A stretch of 64,000 bases of DNA from Methylobacterium isbiliense (GTDB lineage: Bacteria > Pseudomonadota > Alphaproteobacteria > Rhizobiales > Beijerinckiaceae). Of the stretch, positions 1 to 7,839 are shown one piece after another (the stretch's first letter is position 1; each line of letters begins with the position of its first letter). The translations under genes were made by a program, and so were the position numbers. Where the stretch lies: the NCBI RefSeq assembly GCF_022179325.1, contig NZ_BPQQ01000003.1, positions 44,935 to 108,934 on the forward strand, written 5' to 3'. The notes beneath the pieces are model-generated. The model had not been told where the DNA came from, did no database searches, and saw only the letters and a list, made by a program, of their open reading frames with translations.

Positions 1-96
1 GTCCTCGCGCCGCACTTGGCCGGCGCCGGCGCGGGCTGGGCCTCCGTCTGCGGGCCGGCCGTGGCGGTGGCCCTGCTGGAGGCCGCCTCCGGCTGA
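1..96 (+). CDS. C-terminal tail of an unidentified protein (partial)
   Basis: Frame 1 is open from the window edge to a TGA at 94-96 and encodes the last 31 residues of a protein that starts outside the window. The tail is Ala/Gly-rich and ends in a probable helix (VAVALLEAASG). It is too short to assign. It lies 44 bp upstream of the RraA-like gene on the same strand, so the two may share a transcript. High GC at third positions fits real coding sequence. Confidence 0.5.
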   Translation, partial: VLAPHLAGAGAGWASVCGPAVAVALLEAASG

Positions 97-140
97 GACG
101 AAGGCCGTCCGCCTCCCAGAACCGCAGGAAGGAGCGCCCC

Positions 141-812
141 ATGCCCGTCACCCTCCACACGCCGAATCCGAGCGACCTGACGGAGGCGGAGATCGCGCGC
201 TGGCGCGCGGTGCCCGTCGCGGTGGCGGTCGATCTCGGCGGGGAGATCGGCGCGATCGACCCGGCGATCCGGCCGCTGCGGCCGGCCGGGCAGCAGCCGC
301 GCCTGTTCGGGCGCGCCGTGACGGCGTGGTGCGAGCCGCCGGATTTCGGGGCGGTGCTGTACGCCCTCGACCGGATCGGCCCGGGCGACGTGCTGGTGAT
401 CGCGGCCGGCGGCCGGCCGGAGACCGCGATGATCGGCGAGATCGTGGGCGGGCAGCTGCGGCGGCGCGGCGGGACCGGCCTCGTCTGCGACGGCGCGATC
501 CGGGACGTCGCGACGCTCGCCGCCTGGGACGACCTGCCGGTCTTCACCCGCTTCGTCACCCCGCGCGGCCCGGCCGCGGCCGAGCGCGGCGCGGTGAACC
601 GCCCGGTGGTGGCCGGCGGCTGCCTCGTCTCGCCCGGCGACCTGATCCTCGGCGACGACGACGGGCTCGCGGTGCTGACGCCGGCGGCGGTGCGCGCCCG
701 CATCGGCGACGCCGAGGCCAAGCTCACCCGCGAGGCCGCCTGGGAGGCGAGCCTGAGCGGCGGGCGCTCCATGCGCGAGACCTTCGGCCTGCCCGAGCCG
801 ATCGCCGGGTGA
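141..812 (+). CDS. RraA family protein (HMG/CHA aldolase-like)
   Basis: The 223-residue product has the RraA/MenG-like fold signature: a GDVLVI strand, the GE-(x)n-G segment near residue 95, and the DGAIRDV motif near residue 120 whose Arg-Asp pair binds pyruvate or oxaloacetate and the metal in class II HMG/CHA aldolases. Family members are either metal-dependent aldolases/oxaloacetate decarboxylases or RNase E inhibitors. The catabolic neighbourhood (SDR, transporter, monooxygenase) favours an aldolase or decarboxylase, which is inference. The ATG is preceded by AGGAAGGAGCG, a good ribosome-binding site. The gene is convergent with the SDR gene across a palindromic repeat. Confidence 0.85.
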   Translation: MPVTLHTPNPSDLTEAEIARWRAVPVAVAVDLGGEIGAIDPAIRPLRPAGQQPRLFGRAVTAWCEPPDFGAVLYALDRIGPGDVLVIAAGGRPETAMIGEIVGGQLRRRGGTGLVCDGAIRDVATLAAWDDLPVFTRFVTPRGPAAAERGAVNRPVVAGGCLVSPGDLILGDDDGLAVLTPAAVRARIGDAEAKLTREAAWEASLSGGRSMRETFGLPEPIAG

Positions 813-970
813 GGCCGCGGCGATCGGGGCCGAGGATCGGACGGCATCGGCCTCCCGCCGTCCCCTCGGGGCCGCCGAACCGGGCGGACCGCGCCGGCTG
901 GGCGCCGCCTCGCCGCCCTCCGTCCGCCCGGCCTCCTCCGTCCGTCGGCAGGGCGGCACGCCTCATGCCA

Positions 971-1088
971 TCGCCCCAGGATGCTGACGCATCCGGCCCA
1001 CGACCCCTCTCGACGTGTCGATGCCAAGCCGGAGGCTTGGCGACACGTCGAGAACGGAACCAACGGTCGTCTTCAACGACCGCGGGTA
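971..1088. repeat. Dispersed palindromic repeat, copy A (between convergent genes)
   Basis: This copy contains a long hairpin, CGACGTGTC followed by GCCAAGCC, then GGCTTGGC and GACACGTCG. It also carries a GATGCGTCAGCATCC block (as reverse complement) and GGTCGTCTTCAACGACC. The reverse complement aligns closely with 51061-51209 and more weakly with 15650-15757. It occupies the gap between the 3' ends of the RraA-like gene and the SDR gene, so it could act as a bidirectional terminator. Nothing else is seen in 813-970. Confidence 0.7.
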
Positions 1089-1874
1089 TCAGCGCGCCGG
1101 GCGCATCCCGCCATAGGTCGAGAGATGCGCGCCCGCGAGCCAGCCGGCATCGACCGGCAGGTTGATCCCCGTCACCGCCGCCGCATCGTCCGAGAGCAGG
1201 AACGCGACCCCGCGGCCGACCTCCTCGGGCGCGACGAGGCGCCCGAGCGCGGCCGCCTCGGTCAGCAGGCGCGGGTCGCGCTGGCCGCGGTCGATGGCGG
1301 CCTGGAGGGGCGGGGTGGCGACGTAGCCGGGCGAGACCGCGTTCACCCGCACGCCCGAGCGGCCCCATTCGGCCGCGAGGCAGGCCGCCATGTGCACCAC
1401 CGCCGCCTTCGCGGGCGCGTAGGCGTGCAGCGGCGCCGTGCGCCACGCGGTGACGGACCCGGTGATGACGATGCCGCCCCGGCCGCGGCCCGCCATCCGG
1501 GTGCCCGCCGCGAGGCACGAGACGTAGACGCCCCGCAGGTTGACCGCGATGATGCGGTCGAACTCGGCCAGCGGCAGATCCTCGGGCCGCCCGCCCGGCT
1601 GGATCAGCCCGGCATTGGCGACGAGGGCCTCGACAGGGCCGAGCCGCGTCTCGATCGCCGCGACGGCGGCCTCGGTCGCCGCCTCGTCCACCACGTCGAA
1701 CGGCACGGCCTCGGCGCCGATCGGGCCGGCCGCCTCACGGCATCGCGCCGCGTCGATGTCCGAGATCACCACCCGCCAGCCGCGCCCGGCCAGCACGCCC
1801 GCGGTGGCGAGCCCGATCCCGCTCGCGCCGCCCGTCACCAGGGCGACCCGGCCGCGTCCCTCGTCCCGTTCCAT
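1089..1874 (-). CDS. SDR family NAD(P)-dependent oxidoreductase
   Basis: This is a classical short-chain dehydrogenase of 261 residues. It has the cofactor loop TGGASGIG near residue 14, NAG near residue 88, a catalytic Ser in GSVTA, and YAPAK (YxxxK) near residue 156. The segment after the active site, VNAVSPGYVATP, is also typical. It probably oxidises an alcohol or reduces a ketone; the substrate cannot be read from sequence. The ATG at 1874 is chosen because homology starts just after it and GGGAGACGAGC precedes it; the frame stays open upstream. It lies downstream of livF and may be the last gene of that operon (85 bp gap). Confidence 0.9.
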   Translation of the reverse strand: MERDEGRGRVALVTGGASGIGLATAGVLAGRGWRVVISDIDAARCREAAGPIGAEAVPFDVVDEAATEAAVAAIETRLGPVEALVANAGLIQPGGRPEDLPLAEFDRIIAVNLRGVYVSCLAAGTRMAGRGRGGIVITGSVTAWRTAPLHAYAPAKAAVVHMAACLAAEWGRSGVRVNAVSPGYVATPPLQAAIDRGQRDPRLLTEAAALGRLVAPEEVGRGVAFLLSDDAAAVTGINLPVDAGWLAGAHLSTYGGMRPAR

Positions 1875-1959
1875 GCTCGTCTCCCGTATCGGCGCGCTGC
1901 GCGGATCCATGTTCCGGCGTCGGTCCCGCCGCCGGACCGGCGACCGCTTCGGCCAATGA

Positions 1960-2676
1960 TCAGACGGCGAGATAGCGCTGCGTGATCGCGGTGTTGCCGC
2001 GCAGATCGGCGATCGGCGCGCGGTAGACCACCTGCCCCTTGTCCACGACGGTGGCATGGGTGGCGATGTCGAGGCAGAAATGCATGTTCTGCTCGGCGAG
2101 CAGGATGGTGACGCCCATGTCGCGCAGCGAGCGGATGAGCCGGCCGATCGCCTGGACGATGATCGGCGCCAGCCCCTCGGAGGGCTCGTCGAGGAGCAGG
2201 ATGTCGGGGTTGCCCATCAGGGTGCGGGCGATGGTGAGCATCTGCTGCTCGCCCCCCGAGAGGCGCCCGGCCATGCGGGTGCGCATGCCGGCGAGGAGGG
2301 GAAAGACCTCGTAGATCCGCGTCAGCGTCCAGTGCGCCTCGCCGCGCGGCCCGCGCTTGGCGCCGACGATCAGGTTGTCCTCGACCGTGTGCTCGGGAAA
2401 GACCTGCCGGTCCTCCGGCACGTAGCCGATGCCGGCGCGCGCGATGCGGTAGGGCGCGCGCCCCGAGACGGTCTCGCCCGAGAGCACGACCTCGCCGCGC
2501 TTCGGCGGCGCGATCCCGGCGATGGCCTTGAAGGTGGTGCTCTTGCCCGCGCCGTTGCGGCCGAGCAGCGCCATGGTCTGGCCCTTCTCGACGCTGAGGT
2601 CGAGGCCGAACAGGATCTGGCTCGCGCCGTAATAGACGTCGGCGCCGCGCACTTCGAGCATCGCCGCCATGCTCAC
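1960..2676 (-). CDS. livF: Branched-chain amino acid-type ABC transporter ATP-binding protein LivF
   Basis: The 238-residue ABC ATPase is the second nucleotide-binding subunit of a HAAT (Liv) importer on the cytoplasmic face of the membrane. Walker A is GRNGAGKST (residues 39-47), the signature is LSGGEQQ, and Walker B is LLLLDEPSEGLAP; the EGLAP ending is typical of LivF rather than LivG. Its ATG overlaps the livG stop as ATGA, indicating translational coupling. It is the last transporter gene of the five-gene unit. The substrate need not be an amino acid, since this family also carries urea, amides and aromatic or short-chain compounds. Confidence 0.93.
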   Translation of the reverse strand: MSMAAMLEVRGADVYYGASQILFGLDLSVEKGQTMALLGRNGAGKSTTFKAIAGIAPPKRGEVVLSGETVSGRAPYRIARAGIGYVPEDRQVFPEHTVEDNLIVGAKRGPRGEAHWTLTRIYEVFPLLAGMRTRMAGRLSGGEQQMLTIARTLMGNPDILLLDEPSEGLAPIIVQAIGRLIRSLRDMGVTILLAEQNMHFCLDIATHATVVDKGQVVYRAPIADLRGNTAITQRYLAV

Positions 2677-3440
2677 GCCTCCCCGACCGTCTCGGAGAGG
2701 CCGTGATCAGTGCCGAGATAGGCGTCGATCACGTCCCGGTTGCGCCGGATCTCGTCGGGCGTGCCCTGCGCCAGCACGGCGCCGTACTTCAGGACGTGGA
2801 TCGTCTGGGCGATCCTGAAGACGATGTCCATGTCGTGCTCGATGAACACCACCGTCATCTTCCGGGCCTCCCAGAGCGCCTGCACCTTGCCGATCATCCG
2901 CCAGCGCTCCTCGGTCCCCATGCCGGCGGTGGGCTCGTCGAGGAGCAGCACCTTCGGGTCCATCGCCAGGGCGAGCCCGATGTCGAGGAGCTTCTGGTCG
3001 CCGTGCGAGAGGTTGGCCGAGAGCACCTGCGCCTTCGGGCCGAGCCCGAGCAGGTCCATGATCTCGTCCGCCCTGGCCTGCGCGTCGCGTGAAGGAAAGC
3101 GCGCCAGCACCCGCCACGAGCGGTGCTGGTGGGAGATCACCGCGGCGGTGAGCGCCTCGCGCACGGTCAGGCTCGGAAACAGCGAGGCGACCTGGAAGGC
3201 CCGGGCCATGCCGCGGCGGACCACCTTCAGGCTCGACAGGCCGACGATGTCGGTGCCGTCGAACAGCACCCGGCCCTCGTCGGGCCGGACATGGCCGGAG
3301 ATCAGGTTGAAGAACGTGGTCTTGCCCGCCCCGTTCGGCCCGATGATCGCGGTGAGCGAGCCGTCGGGAAAGTCGATCGAGACGTCGCGGGTGGCGCGCA
3401 CGCCGCCGAAGGATTTCGAGAGGTGCTCGACGCGTAGCAT
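2673..3440 (-). CDS. livG: Branched-chain amino acid-type ABC transporter ATP-binding protein LivG
   Basis: The 255-residue ABC ATPase has Walker A GPNGAGKTT (residues 34-42), the LivG-type signature LSHGDQK and Walker B LLLDEPTAGM. It pairs with LivF to power the LivH-LivM channel. The start at 3440 is set by homology and by a one-base TGATG overlap with the livM stop; the frame itself runs further upstream as an unrelated extension. Stop and start overlaps on both sides show a tightly coupled operon. Confidence 0.93.
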   Translation of the reverse strand: MLRVEHLSKSFGGVRATRDVSIDFPDGSLTAIIGPNGAGKTTFFNLISGHVRPDEGRVLFDGTDIVGLSSLKVVRRGMARAFQVASLFPSLTVREALTAAVISHQHRSWRVLARFPSRDAQARADEIMDLLGLGPKAQVLSANLSHGDQKLLDIGLALAMDPKVLLLDEPTAGMGTEERWRMIGKVQALWEARKMTVVFIEHDMDIVFRIAQTIHVLKYGAVLAQGTPDEIRRNRDVIDAYLGTDHGLSETVGEA

Positions 3441-4474
3441 CACACAGGCCTGCTCTTGACCACGGGCTCGGGCACCGGGGCGCTGGGCGCCCGGCGGGCG
3501 CGGCGGTCCTGCAGCCAGTCGTACAGGTAATCCGCGAGGCCGCGGCGCAGCCCCAGCACGATCAGCAGGATCACGGAGCCGAGCACGAGGCCGTGATACT
3601 CGGTGTAGATCGTCACGAAGTGGTTGAGGGTCTGGAGCAGCAGCGTGCCGACGAGCGGCCCGAGAAACAGCTTCATGCCCCCGAGCATGATCATGAAGAT
3701 CGCCTCGCCCGAGGTGGTCCAGAAGGCGAATTCCGGATAGGCGCCCGAGACGAACAGCGCCAGCAGCACCCCGCCGATGCTCGCCATCGCCCCCGCGAAG
3801 ACGAAGATGCCGAGCTTCATCAGGACGACGTTGACGCCCAGGAAGTTGGCCCGGGCCGGATTGTCCCGGATCATCCGCAGCGTGTAGCCGAAGGGCGATT
3901 GCGACACCTGCCGCATGGCCACGATGCACACGACGAACACCACCACGCAGGTGCCGTAGAGCGTGCGGGCGTCGTTGAGGTCGAGGCCGAGGATGGGCGG
4001 GCGCGGGATGCCCCCGCGCAGGCCCTGGTCGCCGCCGGTCAGGCCCACCCAGGTCACGATGATGCTGTGGATGAACATCTGGAAGGCCAGCGTGATGAAG
4101 GAGAAGTAGATCTCCTTCAGCCGCACGCAGATCGCCCCGATGACGAGGGCGAGGATCGCGGTGCCGCCGACCGCCGCCAGGGTGGCGACCGGGATCGAGA
4201 CCCGGCCGGACTGCATCAGGAGCCCGAACACGTAGGCGCCCGAGGCGAAGTAGGCGGCGTGCCCGAAGGATACCAGCCCGGTGAGCCCGACCAGCAGGTT
4301 GAGCGACATCGCCAGGAGCCCGTAGGCGAAGAAGTAGATCAGGAAGTCGCGCAGGGCCGGCTGCGGAAACACGACCGGCACCGCCAGGAACACCGCGAGG
4401 GCTGCAAGCGCGAGCGCGAGGTCGCGCAGGAGACCTGAGGGCAGGAGACCGGAACGCAAGGGACCAGGGCGCAT
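3440..4474 (-). CDS. livM: Branched-chain amino acid-type ABC transporter permease LivM
   Basis: The 344-residue protein has 8-10 hydrophobic segments and the LivM fingerprint: GLLGLVSFGHAA-like sequence (here LTGLVSFGHAAYFASGAYV near residue 65) and a conserved TGGDQGLRGG loop. It forms the inner-membrane channel with LivH. The C-terminus is rich in Arg and Pro. It starts one base after the livH stop codon and overlaps livG by one base. Confidence 0.92.
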   Translation of the reverse strand: MRPGPLRSGLLPSGLLRDLALALAALAVFLAVPVVFPQPALRDFLIYFFAYGLLAMSLNLLVGLTGLVSFGHAAYFASGAYVFGLLMQSGRVSIPVATLAAVGGTAILALVIGAICVRLKEIYFSFITLAFQMFIHSIIVTWVGLTGGDQGLRGGIPRPPILGLDLNDARTLYGTCVVVFVVCIVAMRQVSQSPFGYTLRMIRDNPARANFLGVNVVLMKLGIFVFAGAMASIGGVLLALFVSGAYPEFAFWTTSGEAIFMIMLGGMKLFLGPLVGTLLLQTLNHFVTIYTEYHGLVLGSVILLIVLGLRRGLADYLYDWLQDRRARRAPSAPVPEPVVKSRPV

Positions 4475-4475
4475 C

Positions 4476-5378
4476 TCAGGCCGCCTCCCGCCCGAGCAGG
4501 CCGCTCGGCTTGACGATGAGGACGAGGGCCATGATGGCGAACATCATCCCGTCCACGAAGAGCGGGAAGCCGATCGCCCCGAAGGCCCGGGTGAAGCCGA
4601 TCAGCAGCGCCGCGATGAAGGCCCCGGCGATCGAGCCCATGCCGCCGATCACCGTGACGATGAAGCTCTCGATCAGGATCGACACGCCCATGCCGGGGGT
4701 GAGGGTGCGGATCGGGGCCGCCAGCGCCCCGGCCATGCCGGCGAGCAGGCTGCCGAGGCCGAACACGCCCGCGTAGAGGAGCGTGGTGTTGATCCCGAGC
4801 GCGCCCACCATCTGCGGGTTGATGGCGAGCGCCCGGATGATCTTGCCGAGCCGGGTGCGGTTGATGCCGAGCCAGAGCGCGAGGCCCGCCGCCAGCGCCA
4901 CCCCCACCATGAACAGGTAGTAGCCCGGCACGAAGCCGCCGGCGATCTCGACGGGCGGCAGCGCGAAGGCGTCCGGCATGCCCATCATCCGGTACTCGCC
5001 GCCGTAGAGGAGCTTCACCCCGTCGTCGAGGATCAGGATCATCGCGTAGCAGACGAGGAGCTGCATCAGGATGTCCCGCCCGTAGACGCGGCTCATGATC
5101 AGGCGCTCGAACAGCACCCCGAACACGGCGACGCCGAGCGCGCCCGCCGCCATCGCGAGCAGAAAGCTGCCCGAGAGCGCGTAGGCCGTGAAGGCCAGAT
5201 AGGCGCCCAGCATGTAGAAGGCGCCGTGGGCGAAGTTGACGATGCCCAGCACCCCGAAGATCAGCGACAGGCCGGAGGTGACGAGGAACAGCAGCATCCC
5301 GACGATCAGCGCGGTCGAGACCTGCGTGACGGCACAGGATGCGGACGACAGGCAGGCGGCGAGGGCCTCGAGGTTCAA
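4476..5378 (-). CDS. livH: Branched-chain amino acid-type ABC transporter permease LivH
   Basis: The roughly 300-residue permease has the LivH motif GIVNFAHGAFYMLGAY and repeated transmembrane helices, and ends with VLIVKPSGLLGREA. No ATG lies near the expected start. I choose the TTG at 5378 because AGGAG sits 7 bases upstream; another in-frame TTG at 5405 lacks such a site. A TTG start may keep its level low relative to the binding protein encoded upstream. It is separated from the binding-protein gene by a 36-bp perfect palindrome. Confidence 0.9.
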   Translation of the reverse strand: MNLEALAACLSSASCAVTQVSTALIVGMLLFLVTSGLSLIFGVLGIVNFAHGAFYMLGAYLAFTAYALSGSFLLAMAAGALGVAVFGVLFERLIMSRVYGRDILMQLLVCYAMILILDDGVKLLYGGEYRMMGMPDAFALPPVEIAGGFVPGYYLFMVGVALAAGLALWLGINRTRLGKIIRALAINPQMVGALGINTTLLYAGVFGLGSLLAGMAGALAAPIRTLTPGMGVSILIESFIVTVIGGMGSIAGAFIAALLIGFTRAFGAIGFPLFVDGMMFAIMALVLIVKPSGLLGREAA

Positions 5379-5417
5379 GGCGGAACTCCTGGTGAGCTGA
5401 CGCAAGGTTTCAGGATC

Positions 5418-5453
5418 GCGCGCGCCCTCTCCCGCGCGGGAGAGGGCGCGCGC
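5418..5453. promoter_or_regulatory. 36-bp perfect palindrome between binding-protein gene and livH
   Basis: Two 16-base arms flank a GCGC centre, with CCCTCTCCC (5425-5433) pairing with GGGAGAGGG (5438-5446) and GC-rich outer ends. It begins 4 bases after the substrate-binding-protein stop codon. Such a hairpin usually protects the upstream message or partly terminates it, allowing more binding protein than permease. No T-run follows, so full intrinsic termination is unlikely. Confidence 0.7.
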
Positions 5454-5457
5454 CGCC

Positions 5458-6726
5458 TCACGCGTAGCCCTTGCCCTTCTTCCACTGCGTCTCGAGTTCG
5501 ACGATCTTGGCCCAGTCGACGCCGGAGAAATCCTCGACGTAGGGGGCTTTCGGCACCGTGCGGCCCCAGGCGACCGGATAGCCGATGATGGTGTGGTCGG
5601 TGTCCCGCATGGTGATGGCGTCGTCCACCGCGAAGGGGGCGGCGAGCTTCATGCCCTTCAGCTCCGCCGCGAGCCGGGCCCCCTCGGTGCTGCCGTTCGT
5701 GCGCTTGAGCGCCTCGGCGATGAACAGGCAGGCGGTGTAGCACTGCCACGCCCAGTTGGTCGGCTCGTGCTTGGCGATGCCGGCGAAGCCGTCCGCGAAG
5801 GCGGCATTGGCGGGCTTGGCCGGATAGTTGCGGTTGTAGCGGTAGGCGGTGTTGAGGCCCGGCGGCAGCTGCTTGATCGCGGTGAGCACCGGCGGGTCGC
5901 CGAGGCCGCCCGAGAAGAAGCCGATATTGGCGAACAGCCGGTAGAGGTTGCTCTGCTCGATGAACGCCACGAGATCGCCGCCCCACAGCGCCGAGTAGAT
6001 CGCCTGCGGCTTCACCTGCAGGATCTTGGTGATGCTCTCGGTGTAGTCCGGCGCGAAGAGCTTCGGCCAGACCTGATCCACGACCTCGACCGAGGGCTCG
6101 AAGATCTTTGCGAATTCGAGGAACTCGGCGGTGTTGTCGCGGCCGTAGGCGTAGTCGGGCGAGCAGGTCATCCAGCGCTTGAGGCCCTTTTCCTTGGCGA
6201 TCCTGGCCGCGTAGGTGCCTCCCGCCACCGCGTCGTGGATGCCCTGGCGGGCGCAGCGGAACGCGGTCTTGACGTGCAGCTTCGGGTCGGCCGAGAGGGA
6301 GGAGGTCTCCGAGCAGGTGTGCAGGCACAGGACCGGCAGGTCGCGGATCACCTCGTGCACCGCGAAGGCGCCCGAGGAGGCCTCGCCGTCGATGATGATC
6401 TCGCAGCCGTCGTTGTTGATGAGGTCGCGCGTGACCTTGGCGGCCTCGTCCGGCCGGCCCTTGGAATCGCGGTCGACGAGTTCGAGGGTGCGCCCGCCGA
6501 TGCCGCCGGCCTCGTTGATCTGCCGGAAGGCGAGTTGCACCGCCGCCCGGCCCGAGGTGCCCAGGATCGCGACGCGGCCCGACAGGATGGTCGGCATGCC
6601 GACCCGGATCGCCTTGGCCTGCGCCCCCGCGATGTGCGGGAACCCGGTGATCGCGGCCCCCGCCGCTAGCCCGCCCAGCACCTGCCGGCGCGACACGGCG
6701 CGCGCGCCCGTCCTCTTCGTACCCAT
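5458..6726 (-). CDS. ABC transporter substrate-binding protein (LivK-like, Tat signal)
   Basis: This is a 422-residue periplasmic binding protein of the type I Liv/amide family (Peripla_BP_6). The N-terminus SRRQVLGGLAAG (residues 12-23) is a twin-arginine export signal, with cleavage expected after IAGAQ. The mature part begins IRVGMPTILSGRVA and carries the family segment on ligand domain closure (QLAFRQINEAGGIGG). The ATG at 6726 is chosen for the signal peptide and an upstream GAGGGACGG. It heads the liv operon, so it supplies the specificity of the transporter; the ligand is unknown, but adjacent genes suggest a ketone, ester or acid. Confidence 0.9.
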   Translation of the reverse strand: MGTKRTGARAVSRRQVLGGLAAGAAITGFPHIAGAQAKAIRVGMPTILSGRVAILGTSGRAAVQLAFRQINEAGGIGGRTLELVDRDSKGRPDEAAKVTRDLINNDGCEIIIDGEASSGAFAVHEVIRDLPVLCLHTCSETSSLSADPKLHVKTAFRCARQGIHDAVAGGTYAARIAKEKGLKRWMTCSPDYAYGRDNTAEFLEFAKIFEPSVEVVDQVWPKLFAPDYTESITKILQVKPQAIYSALWGGDLVAFIEQSNLYRLFANIGFFSGGLGDPPVLTAIKQLPPGLNTAYRYNRNYPAKPANAAFADGFAGIAKHEPTNWAWQCYTACLFIAEALKRTNGSTEGARLAAELKGMKLAAPFAVDDAITMRDTDHTIIGYPVAWGRTVPKAPYVEDFSGVDWAKIVELETQWKKGKGYA

Positions 6727-6787
6727 CTGGTTTCCGTCCCTCGTTTTATGAACCCCAATTCTTGCCACCTGGGGTTTTGGGGTGGTT

Positions 6788-7810
6788 CTACTGGCGTGAA
6801 TTGGTCGTTTGACCCTGATCCTCCGGCAAGGGCGTGGGCGAGTCAACGGAGACGGGCGCGCCGGAGGCAGTCCGCCACGCCTCGCGCAGGGCCTGCCCGA
6901 CGAAGGCGAGGGTGGGGGCGGCGGCCCCGATCGCCCGGCCCATGGTCAGCATGCCGTGGATCTGGTCGCCGAGGTGGAGGGCCGTGACCGGCACGCCCTC
7001 GCGCTCCAGCCGCGCCGCATAGGCCCGGCCCTCGTCGCAGAGCGGATCGTGGCCGCAGGTCAGCACCAGGGCGGGCGGCAGGCCCGCGAGGCTCGGCGCC
7101 CGCGCCGGCGAGGCGCGCCAGTCGCTCCGCATGCCCGGGTCGGGAGCGTAATGGTCGATGAAGTAGCGCATGGTGGCGGCGGTGATCGGCACGTCGCGGG
7201 TGACACGCGCGTAGCTCTCGCCCGTCATGCCGAGATCGACCGCCGGGTAGAGCAGGGCCTGGAACGCCGTGGCGGGCAGGTGCCCGTCGCGCCCCATCAG
7301 GGCGAGCACCGCCGCGAGGTTGCCGCCCGCGCTGTCGCCTCCGACCGCGAGACGGGACGGATCGATCCCGAGCGCGCCGGCCTCGGCGGCCACGAAGGCG
7401 AGCGCCGCCGCCGCATCCTCGAGCGCGGCCGGAAAGGGATGTTCGGGCGCGAGCCGGTAATCGACCGCGACCACGCAGGCCCGCGCGACGGTGGCGAGGC
7501 GCCGGCAGACCCAGTCGTGCGAGGCGAGGTCGCCGAGCATCCAGCCGCCGCCATGCAGGTAGAGGAGGCCGGGCAGGGGCTCCGGCCCGGTGCCGAGGCC
7601 GCGGTAGAGGCGCAGGCGCACCGGACCGCCCGGCCCCGGCGCCGCGAGGTCGCGCGCGAGCGCCACCGCGTCGAGGGGCGGCTGGAGCGCGGCGCGGCTC
7701 GCGCCGTAGGCCTCCCGCGCTTCCGCGGGCAACAGCGCCTCGAAGGGCGGCCGGCCGGCCTCCCGCATCGCGCGCAGCAGGGCCTGAGCATCCGGATGCA
7801 GCGCCGGCAT
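6788..7810 (-). CDS. Alpha/beta hydrolase (HSL-type esterase/lipase)
   Basis: The 340-residue protein belongs to the hormone-sensitive-lipase family. The oxyanion motif HGGGW is at 86-90, the nucleophile is S160 in GDSAGG, and D255 (GHDPLCD) and H285 (QIHGM) complete the triad. The YRLAPEHPFPAAL segment is diagnostic of the family. It would hydrolyse small esters or lactones. It lies 29 bp after the monooxygenase gene on the same strand, so it plausibly cleaves that enzyme's ester or lactone product. The ATG at 7810 is preceded by GGGGAGGACGGCG. Confidence 0.92.
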   Translation of the reverse strand: MPALHPDAQALLRAMREAGRPPFEALLPAEAREAYGASRAALQPPLDAVALARDLAAPGPGGPVRLRLYRGLGTGPEPLPGLLYLHGGGWMLGDLASHDWVCRRLATVARACVVAVDYRLAPEHPFPAALEDAAAALAFVAAEAGALGIDPSRLAVGGDSAGGNLAAVLALMGRDGHLPATAFQALLYPAVDLGMTGESYARVTRDVPITAATMRYFIDHYAPDPGMRSDWRASPARAPSLAGLPPALVLTCGHDPLCDEGRAYAARLEREGVPVTALHLGDQIHGMLTMGRAIGAAAPTLAFVGQALREAWRTASGAPVSVDSPTPLPEDQGQTTNSRQ

Positions 7811-7839
7811 CGCCGTCCTCCCCGATCCGTCGCCTGCCC

